A stretch of 18,986 nucleotides of DNA. It comes from Fen-671 sp035502515 (GTDB lineage Bacteria; Actinomycetota; Acidimicrobiia; Acidimicrobiales; Palsa-688). Each line of letters begins with the position of its first letter. The first letter of the stretch is position 1. This document shows, piece by piece, positions 7,601-12,872 of this stretch. The DNA is taken from assembly GCA_035502515.1 (NCBI GenBank), contig DATJUH010000457.1:1-18986 (forward strand), written 5' to 3'. The notes beneath the pieces are model-generated. The model saw only the letters and a list, made by a program, of their open reading frames with translations. It was not told where the DNA came from and did no database searches. The position numbers and the translations under genes are program-made.

Positions 7601-8327
7601 CCAAGCGCCGCTGGTGGCGGAGGACCTGGGTTGGGCCGAGAACCGGGAGACGACATATCTGGGCAGCCTGTTTGCGCCGCTGGCCATCCGCTACGTCGTC
7701 GTCCCCGTCGGGGAAGGTGCTGTTGGAGCCGCCGAGAACCGGGTAGCAGGGGCTTTGGCCCGCCAGCTCGACCTGGTGCCGGTGGGCACGGACCCGAGCT
7801 ACCGGGTCTTCACCAATGAGTCGTGGCTGCCACTTTTTTCGGTGCTGGCCAAGGGGACGAACCTCCCCACCGGCGGAGGACAGTGGGCGACGGCGGCCCG
7901 GCTCCAGCAGACTGACCTGGCGTCGGCTCAACCTCTGCCAGTGATCGGTTCGGCCAGTGCCTCCTTCGACGTACGGGCCCGTCCGTCGCCGAGCCACATT
8001 TACGGTGCCGTCGAGGACGGGTCTTGGCACCTGCAAGCCGGCGGCCGCGCCCTGACGGCTGCCGGCGCCGTCGGGTGGGCCAGTACCTGGGTGGTACCCC
8101 GCGGGACGCGGACGGTGGCCCTCAGCCAGCGTGGCGCCGGCGGCCAGCACGTGGCCGACACCGTCATGGTCCTGGCCTGGGCGTTGGTTCTACTCGTGGC
8201 GCTTGTACGCCTGCGCGCGCGGCTGCGGGCCCAGCTGAACAAGACGAGCGTCGAGTTGACCATGTCCGGCGCCGAACTACCGGAGATCGACTGGTCTTCG
8301 GTCTGGGAAGAGGAGACCGTTGGCTAA
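4641..8327 (+). CDS. GT2 glycosyltransferase fused to a large multi-spanning membrane domain
   Basis: 1228 residues. Residues about 8-225 form a GT2 (GT-A fold) domain: VVVACGHGTWLDEALYSI at the start, the metal/nucleotide motif HDD at 94-96 (CHDDVALAPDAV) and the acceptor-side motif GEDLDLSW with E195-D196. Residues about 232-316 are a low-complexity Asn/Gly/Pro/Ser linker encoded by a 15-base array. An apolar pair follows at about 333-366, a basic cytoplasmic-looking stretch, then many membrane segments from about 535 to 860, an extracellular-looking domain, and a final membrane helix near the C-terminus (VMVLAWALVLLVALV). The WWHEWWSG and YAALPVPYNAL stretches are typical of the long actinobacterial GT2 proteins found beside DUF5719. 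It overlaps the DUF5719 gene by 8 bases. Likely role: transfer of a sugar at the membrane for envelope glycan assembly. Donor and acceptor are unknown. Confidence 0.88.
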   Translation: MGPEQSAPAVVAVVVACGHGTWLDEALYSIAEQDYPNLSVLVMEVGADDKVSDRVATFVPNAHFARMPIGTTFAQAANRALEMVDGAAHVLVCHDDVALAPDAVRLLLEEAYRSNAGLTCPKFVSWDNPDRLLSVGMGADRLGVVHPLVEPGELDQGQHDAAREVFVAPSGAVLVRRDLWQALGGFSTAASAPGEDLDLSWRAHLVGARVVVAPQARARHLEAGAKGLRRSGTNGRSKTGATKAGTNGGPNAAANGGSTNGGSGAAGPANSGPPNSGPPNGGPANSGPPNGVSMSSGPAHAAPANGGLKGTNGAARGPRARTRNKATADEQRLRVLWTCYGAAGLVLVAPIAVLFAFAESFWAIFHPGKRSGVLSPLRSLTRSVSRPKELWAARRHAQRTRRVSDLAIWKAQTRGSARLRALVRPSLERSHELAWAASRGMSAHDGPRAEDDDTAAVMPRAARMAGTGRLQNGVSQWDGEAAAGSVHRSHATSGDGTGTGLHDGDPSGSWDLSELTGQSGPAPAGRLSAPAKASWRLGAGTATVVVVLLLIGSRNILSQPLPILGQLPSPGGGVASWWHEWWSGTGPGPLATSSFAPPGLLVMALVGALSFGSVNVAVHLLVLVPLALGPLGVYMTTRQFGSQKGRAAATVLYAALPVPYNALSQGHWAGLVGYAAAPWVLACLGRLGGEAPYPALSWTRATGGLWVRFVALGLLVAVTASLAPATFLLVPIAGLALFVGSLLTGRGAGAAKFLLASLIATATGFVALLPWSLGAFRSFHDFFALTSGQSGALPLGSVLRMDTGPYGGVLGWALVAAAAIPLFIGRSWRLAWAARLWVVAFAFFGLAWAGSRGWVPVPPLELVLAPAGAAMALSVALGASAIERDLPGYRFGWRQFAPAFGAAAVVAATLPFLAWVGGGQWDLPASGAESAYAFPSAAPSGDYRVLWVGSLGSLPSAAQGSVGDLAFATSLDGLPSAGELWAPLSSGQAPLVAEDLGWAENRETTYLGSLFAPLAIRYVVVPVGEGAVGAAENRVAGALARQLDLVPVGTDPSYRVFTNESWLPLFSVLAKGTNLPTGGGQWATAARLQQTDLASAQPLPVIGSASASFDVRARPSPSHIYGAVEDGSWHLQAGGRALTAAGAVGWASTWVVPRGTRTVALSQRGAGGQHVADTVMVLAWALVLLVALVRLRARLRAQLNKTSVELTMSGAELPEIDWSSVWEEETVG
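5403..5537 (+). repeat. In-frame 15-base tandem array in the GT2 linker, about nine units
   Basis: Units of 15 bases start at 5403, 5418, 5433, 5448, 5463, 5478, 5493, 5508 and 5523. AACAGCGGCCCCCCA is perfect at 5448-5462 and 5463-5477. The units encode N-[SG]-G-[PS]-x pentapeptides at residues 255-299. The segment separates the catalytic domain from the first membrane helices and is likely flexible and variable in length between strains. Confidence 0.85.
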
Positions 8328-9825
8328 GGTCCGTCGCTGGCCGGTGATCATTTCCCTGGGTGCCGCCGTCGTGGCCGGGGTCTCGCTGAGCCAGCTCGGG
8401 ACCGGGCACGCCGCTGTCCCCGTGGCCCAGGCCGAAGAGGCCGTTGGGGCGCCGGCGGTGGCCCTTTCGGGTTCGTGGTTCTGCGCCGGCGCCACCGAGG
8501 CGCCCGGCAGTGTCGCCGCCGGGGAACTTGTTTTCGCCAACGCCGGGCACGCCCCGGTCAAAGGGACGATCCGGCTCGTGTCGCCCATCGGTTACTTCCG
8601 CAAGATGAGCATCACGGTCCCGGCCGGTTCCACGAGCACAGTGCCCGAGGAGTTCCTCGGCCTGTCAAAGAAGGCGCCCAAGCCCTGGGTAGGTGCCCTC
8701 GTGACGCTTTACGGCGGCATGGCGACGGTGAGCCAGTCCATTTCCACCCCTGAGGGCCCGGCCAGCCAGCCGTGCGCCTCGGCCGCGTCGAAAAGCTGGT
8801 ACTTCGTCGACGGGGCGACACTGCGCAACGCCTCGGACCACATTTCGCTGCTCAACCCGTACCCGGTCGACGCCATTGCCGACCTCTCGTTCACGACTGA
8901 TGAAGGACAGGAGGACCCGTCCGCCTTCGAGGGCGTGTTCGTCCCCGCCGACGGCCTTACCGTCCTCAACCTCGGGAGCCATCTCCGCATCCGCGAGCAC
9001 ATCGCGGTAACGGTGACCGCTCGCACCGGCCAGGTCGTGGCCTACGAGACCGAACTGGTGAGCAAGCCTCCGGCCCATGCCGAATTCGAGGGGCCCCATC
9101 AGGGGCTCAACCCCGCCGCGCCCATCAGCGGTGCGGCTCTGGAACTGGGCGCCAGCGGGCTCTCGACCTCGTGGTGGTGGCCGGCCGGCGCCGACGGCAA
9201 CGGGGTCTCGGAAAGCTACATCGCTTACAACCCCGGGCCGGTGCCGGCGCGCCTCTCCCTCGTGCTCCTGTCGCAGGGTACGCAAAGTGGCCCGGGCGCC
9301 TCGTCTCAGGTCACTGTGGCCCCGTACGGCACTGCCTTCGTGAAGACCAATGGCCAACCCTGGGCGTTGCCAGGTATTACGTACGCCGCCCACCTCATTA
9401 GCACCAACGGCGTGCCCGTCGTCGCCGAACGCTCGGTCACCGCCACAGCGCCGTCATCCATGCGAGGGCTCGGGACGTTGCTCGGCCAGGCCCAGCCGGC
9501 GGACTACTGGCTCCTGCCCGGGACATCGGCGATGGCACCGACCAAGCACCGGGGCCAGGTATGGCTGGAGTTCGTGGACCCGGGTTCGAAGGGAGCCGTG
9601 CTCAACCTGGAGGCCCTGAGGGGAGGGCGCTTGGCGCAAACAGTCGGCATACCGCCCCTGGCCCTGCGCGCCGGCGACCGGACCGCCGTCGAACTGCCCG
9701 CCGGCATGGCTGACGTTGCCCTGGTGGTGAAAAGCTCCCAGCCCGTCCTGGTCGAAGACGACGCCTGGGGGGTCCGGCCCCAAACCGGGGTCAACCTCTC
9801 GCCGGTAGTGGCCCTCGGTAATTAG
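8320..9825 (+). CDS. Secreted DUF5719-family protein
   Basis: 501 residues, start TTG at 8320 overlapping the GT2 gene by 8 bases. AGGAG at 8311-8315 sits 4 bases ahead and supports both the start and translational coupling. The N-terminus has a basic MAKVRRW, an apolar core (about 8-24) and a signal-peptidase-like AQA at 36-38, so export to the cell surface is likely. The rest is Gly/Ser/Val-rich with repeated beta-sandwich-like blocks (for example SWFCAGAT near 52, SWYFVDGAT, SWWWPAGADGNG). Only two cysteines are apparent, C55 and C152, which may form a disulfide after export. DUF5719 has no established function; its repeated place beside the long GT2 protein in Actinobacteria suggests a partner in surface glycan assembly. 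No catalytic motif is visible. Confidence 0.88.
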   Translation: MAKVRRWPVIISLGAAVVAGVSLSQLGTGHAAVPVAQAEEAVGAPAVALSGSWFCAGATEAPGSVAAGELVFANAGHAPVKGTIRLVSPIGYFRKMSITVPAGSTSTVPEEFLGLSKKAPKPWVGALVTLYGGMATVSQSISTPEGPASQPCASAASKSWYFVDGATLRNASDHISLLNPYPVDAIADLSFTTDEGQEDPSAFEGVFVPADGLTVLNLGSHLRIREHIAVTVTARTGQVVAYETELVSKPPAHAEFEGPHQGLNPAAPISGAALELGASGLSTSWWWPAGADGNGVSESYIAYNPGPVPARLSLVLLSQGTQSGPGASSQVTVAPYGTAFVKTNGQPWALPGITYAAHLISTNGVPVVAERSVTATAPSSMRGLGTLLGQAQPADYWLLPGTSAMAPTKHRGQVWLEFVDPGSKGAVLNLEALRGGRLAQTVGIPPLALRAGDRTAVELPAGMADVALVVKSSQPVLVEDDAWGVRPQTGVNLSPVVALGN

Positions 9826-9834
9826 CGCAACCCA

Positions 9835-9861
9835 CAGGAGGAGGTCCGGGCCCTCCTCCTG
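9835..9861. terminator. Stem-loop between convergent genes, possible two-way terminator
   Basis: CAGGAGGAGG (9835-9844) pairs perfectly with CCTCCTCCTG (9852-9861) around a 7-base loop. It lies 9 bases after the DUF5719 stop codon and 14 bases before the end of the convergent ftsH gene. Neither side has a T-run, so it would act as a U-tract-less terminator or a block between the two transcripts. Confidence 0.6.
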
Positions 9862-9875
9862 CGACAAACGAAACG

Positions 9876-11879
9876 TTACTGGAGCGACGTGGGGCCGGAC
9901 AGGCCGCCGGCGGGCGCCTCGCCAGGCAATGCCTCCGGGTCGCCGTGCCCGTTCACCAGGGCGGTGGCAAAGCTCGGCACCACCAACTGGTCGTGCACCG
10001 GGCGCCCGTACGCCTGGTCAACGAGGCGGGAAACCTCGGCGCCGTCGATGGTCTCGCGCTGTATCAGAGCCTGGGCCACAGAAGCCAGGCCCCGCTGGTG
10101 CTCTCGCAGGAGCCGCAAAGCGCGGGCTTCTTGTTCCCGCAGGATCCGTTCCACCTCTTCGTCGACCACCCTGGCGGTCTCGTCGCTGTAGTCGCGGGAG
10201 TGCATCAGATCTTCACCGAGGAAGACCTCGCCACCATTGCCCCAGGCCATCGGCCCGACGCGCTCGGACATACCGAACTCACGCACCATTTTCCGGGCCA
10301 TCTCCGTCGCCCGCTGGAGGTCGTTCGAGCCCCCTGTGGAGAGCGTCCCGAAGATCAGCTGCTCGGCGCAACGGCCGCCCATCATGACGCAGAGCGAATC
10401 TTCGATGTACTCCCGCCAGTAGGTGTGGCGCTCTTCGATCGGCAACTGCTGGGTGACGCCCAGAGCCATGCCGGTGGGAAGGATTGTCACCTTGTGGACC
10501 GGGTCCGCGTCCGGCAGGACGTATGCCAGTAAGGCATGGCCGCCCTCGTGATAAGCGGTGGCCTGTTTTTCCCGGTCGGACAGGACCGTCGACTCCCGGC
10601 GCTGGCCCATGAGCACTCGGTCCCTGGCCGCGTCGAAGTCCCCCATCCCGATGAAGGAGGCGCCCCGGCGCACAGCGTGCAGGGCGGACTCGTTGACCAG
10701 GTTGGCCAGGTCGGCACCGCTCATCCCCGGTGTGCCCCGGGCCACGACCATAAGGTCGACGTCAGGACCGATGCGCTTGTCTTTGCAGTGCACCTTGAGG
10801 ATCGGCAACCGCTCGTCGAGATCGGGTAGGGGGACGACGATCTGGCGGTCGAACCGGCCCGGGCGCAGCAGCGCCGGGTCGAGGATGTCCGGCCGGTTGG
10901 TGGCGGCCATCATCACGATGCCCTCAGTCGCTTCGAAGCCGTCCATTTCGGCCAGCATCTGGTTGAGGGTTTGCTCCCGCTCGTCGTGGCCGCCACCGAG
11001 ACCGGCGCCCCGCTTACGGCCGATGGAGTCGATCTCGTCGATGAAAATGATCGCCGGTGCCTGCTTACGGGCGCTCTGGAACAGGTCGCGCACTCTAGAG
11101 GCGCCGACGCCGACAAACATCTCCATGAAGTCCGAGCCCGTCACAGACATGAAAGGCACGCCCGCTTCGCCGGCCACCGCCCTCGCCAACAGGGTCTTGC
11201 CGGTACCTGGCGGCCCGACCAGCAACACGCCCTTCGGGATCTTGGCGCCGATGTCCTTGAACCGGTTGGAGGAGCGAAGAAAATCGACGACCTCCCGGAT
11301 CTCCATTTTCACGCCCTCATAACCGGCCACATCGGCGAACGTGGTACGCGGCCGCTCGGTCGTATAGACCTTGGCCCTACTTCGGCCGATCGACATGATG
11401 CCGCCCATCTGTCCCTGGGCGCGCCGGGCCATCCAGATGATCAGGATGATGAACGCGGCCCCGAGCACGATGTCCGGCAGCAGACTGATGAACCAGTTGG
11501 TCCCGGGCGTCGTGAACGACAGCTCTTTGCCGCTCAGGTACTTCTCCAGCATCGCCACTTGGGTCGGGTCTTGCAGTGGTGCCGGGCCCTGCGTCTCGTA
11601 GACGTTGCCGTTGGTGTCCTGGAACTGGATCCCGCCCGTGTTGGCGTTGACCTGGGCGCTGGTGACCTGGCCGGCCTGCAGCTCGGTCAGGAACTGGCTG
11701 TACTTGACCGTAGGAGGCGACGTGGCGGACATTACATTGGAGACCAGGACCGCGAGGGCAACGACGGCGATCAGTACCATCAGCACCCACCGCCAGGAGC
11801 GGTCGGGGCCGGTTCCGGGTTGCCCGCCGTTTTGGCGGTCTGGGGAGCGCGGTCGCAGATCCCCGGGTTGCCTGCTCAT
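9876..11879 (-). CDS. ftsH: FtsH-type ATP-dependent zinc metalloprotease
   Basis: 667 residues, a normal FtsH length. Two membrane helices (about 31-53 and 131-150) flank an extracytoplasmic domain. The AAA+ module follows: Walker A GPPGTGKT (222-229), pore loop FVG (255-257), Walker B IIFIDEID (277-284) and the second region of homology with RPGRFDR (339-345, arginine fingers R342 and R345). The protease domain has the zinc motif HEGGH (444-448, usually HEAGH) and D520 in SNDLQRAT as the likely third ligand. It degrades misfolded or regulatory membrane proteins and acts as a membrane hexamer. The protease region (MALGVTQQLPIEERHTYWRE, then CVMMGGRCAEQLIFG) departs from the common FtsH consensus, suggesting a second, specialised paralogue. 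It lies alone on the minus strand within glycan genes. The short tail after about 625 is poorly conserved in appearance. Confidence 0.97.
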   Translation of the reverse strand: MSRQPGDLRPRSPDRQNGGQPGTGPDRSWRWVLMVLIAVVALAVLVSNVMSATSPPTVKYSQFLTELQAGQVTSAQVNANTGGIQFQDTNGNVYETQGPAPLQDPTQVAMLEKYLSGKELSFTTPGTNWFISLLPDIVLGAAFIILIIWMARRAQGQMGGIMSIGRSRAKVYTTERPRTTFADVAGYEGVKMEIREVVDFLRSSNRFKDIGAKIPKGVLLVGPPGTGKTLLARAVAGEAGVPFMSVTGSDFMEMFVGVGASRVRDLFQSARKQAPAIIFIDEIDSIGRKRGAGLGGGHDEREQTLNQMLAEMDGFEATEGIVMMAATNRPDILDPALLRPGRFDRQIVVPLPDLDERLPILKVHCKDKRIGPDVDLMVVARGTPGMSGADLANLVNESALHAVRRGASFIGMGDFDAARDRVLMGQRRESTVLSDREKQATAYHEGGHALLAYVLPDADPVHKVTILPTGMALGVTQQLPIEERHTYWREYIEDSLCVMMGGRCAEQLIFGTLSTGGSNDLQRATEMARKMVREFGMSERVGPMAWGNGGEVFLGEDLMHSRDYSDETARVVDEEVERILREQEARALRLLREHQRGLASVAQALIQRETIDGAEVSRLVDQAYGRPVHDQLVVPSFATALVNGHGDPEALPGEAPAGGLSGPTSLQ

Positions 11880-11888
11880 AGGCCCTCA

Positions 11889-11894
11889 ATCCTA
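11889..11894 (-). promoter_or_regulatory. Candidate -10 box for ftsH
   Basis: On the minus strand this reads TAGGAT and ends 9 bases before the ftsH ATG. The bases between include GAGGG, which could serve as a short ribosome-binding site, so leaderless and short-leader expression are both possible. No -35 is clear. Confidence 0.3.
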
Positions 11895-11986
11895 CGCCCC
11901 TGAGCGGGGTTACCACCGGGCGGGCTCTGATGAGCCTGCTTTTGTCGGTTGCCCGCGGGGTCGCCGGTAGCGCGATCGCACTGGTG

Positions 11987-11992
11987 TACCCT
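11987..11992 (+). promoter_or_regulatory. Candidate extended -10 box for the DUF3499 gene
   Basis: TACCCT preceded by TG (TGTACCCT) lies 9 bases before the ATG at 12002. The bases between (CGTTAATTC) have no Shine-Dalgarno sequence, so transcription is predicted to begin at or beside the start codon. Confidence 0.4.
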
Positions 11993-12001
11993 CGTTAATT
12001 C

Positions 12002-12394
12002 ATGAACTTAGCGAGCTGTTCGCGGCCCACTTGCGCGGGTAAGCCCGCCGCCTGGCTCGCCTATGACTACCGTGCCCGCTGTGCCTGGATTGATGATCCG
12101 GTCAACGATCCCATCGAAGGGCCGGTCGACCGGTCCAGCCGGTGGCCACTGTGCACGCACCACGCCAATACGCTCCAAGTGCCAAGAGGTTGGTCCCGGG
12201 TCGACCGCAGGGCCCCTCTCGGGCAGCAAAGGCTCGGCGGGCCGGGTTTCGATGCCGGCCATCTTGATGCCGGCCACCCTGATGCCGGCCTCCGTGATGA
12301 CGGCCTCCGTGATGACGGCGATAATGCCGGTGATGAGGATGACCATGACGTGAGCCATTTCAGCCTGGCCCGGGTTTCTTCACGAATTCACTAA
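12002..12394 (+). CDS. DUF3499-family protein with an Asp-rich repeat tail
   Basis: 130 residues. Residues 1-65 match the DUF3499 pattern: a C-x4-C pair near the start (C6, C11 in CSRPTCAGKPAAWLAYDY), a middle with acidic and aromatic residues, then C51-x2-H54 (LCTHHA) and PRGW. These four side chains probably bind zinc. The function of the family is unknown. It is a regular neighbour of phosphomannomutase genes in Actinobacteria; from memory the mycobacterial order is Rv3258c next to manB. After about residue 70 the protein becomes low-complexity; residues 84-113 are an Asp-rich pentapeptide repeat encoded by a 15-base array. That tail is unusually long and acidic and may be a local expansion. 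The ATG follows a leaderless-type promoter. Confidence 0.8.
   Translation: MNLASCSRPTCAGKPAAWLAYDYRARCAWIDDPVNDPIEGPVDRSSRWPLCTHHANTLQVPRGWSRVDRRAPLGQQRLGGPGFDAGHLDAGHPDAGLRDDGLRDDGDNAGDEDDHDVSHFSLARVSSRIH
12251..12325 (+). repeat. In-frame 15-base tandem array in the DUF3499 tail
   Basis: Units begin GATGCCGGCC at 12251, 12266 and 12281 and GATGACGGC at 12296 and 12311. They encode D-[AD]-G-x-x pentapeptides (DAGHL, DAGHP, DAGLR, DDGLR, DDGDN; residues 84-108). Confidence 0.9.
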
Positions 12395-12617
12395 AGTCCT
12401 TCGGCGCGTCGTGCCGATGCTGGTTATCAGGCAACTATTAGAAACGCCGAAAGAGTACTTGCGGGCGGGAGGCGTCTCTCCCGATCGAAGCCAGGTTGGC
12501 TCTGGGTTCGAAACGCGCAAAGTTCTCTGCGGCCGGACTTACCCTCCTTTCCGCCGGCTGTGCTCGCGCGCGCCGGGGGGCAGGACAAGGTCACACGTGA
12601 GAAGGGAGCTGGGCTCG

Positions 12618-12788
12618 ATGAAGTGCCCGAACTGTCAAACGCGGGAACTGGTGGTAATACAAATGGTCGTAAGCGGAGAGCCAGTGGTGTTGAACAGCTG
12701 CTCTCCATGCGACTTGCGCTGGTGGCAATCGCAGGAGGGCATGCTGTCTCTGTCGGGCGTGCTCGACCTCGCCGCCGTCGGCAGCTGA
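12618..12788 (+). CDS. 56-residue zinc-ribbon protein
   Basis: Starts MKCPNCQTRELVV and carries two CxxC knuckles, C3-C6 and C28-C31 (CSPCD), the layout of a small zinc ribbon related to the zf-TFIIB-like proteins. DLRWW (32-36) follows the second knuckle, and a short apolar helix (LSLSGVLDLAAVG) ends the protein. GAAGGGAG at 12601-12608 gives a strong ribosome-binding site 9 bases ahead of the ATG, which decides the start; the longer in-frame reading upstream has no such signal. It lies between DUF3499 and the 997-residue membrane protein on the same strand. Its role is unknown: nucleic-acid or protein binding through the zinc site is the family expectation. Confidence 0.75.
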   Translation: MKCPNCQTRELVVIQMVVSGEPVVLNSCSPCDLRWWQSQEGMLSLSGVLDLAAVGS

Positions 12789-12794
12789 CGCACC

Positions 12795-12829
12795 CCGGCT
12801 GAGGCGCTGCTCAGCGCTTATTCAGCCGG
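12795..12829 (+). terminator. Two-tier stem-loop after the zinc-ribbon gene
   Basis: Outer arms CCGGCTGA (12795-12802) and TCAGCCGG (12822-12829) are perfect. Nested within them, GCGCTG (12804-12809) pairs with CAGCGC (12812-12817). It begins 6 bases after the zinc-ribbon stop codon and ends 43 bases before the next start. There is no T-run. It is probably a terminator or attenuator between the two genes. Confidence 0.5.
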
Positions 12830-12872
12830 CATGGCCCCCGCGGCGCCCGCCGGCACGTAACAATGGCTAGCA

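Noticed and set aside
10971..11903. Plus-strand 310-residue reading opposite ftsH
   Set aside because: Shadow of a highly conserved gene; composition rich in Arg, His and Asp with no domain.
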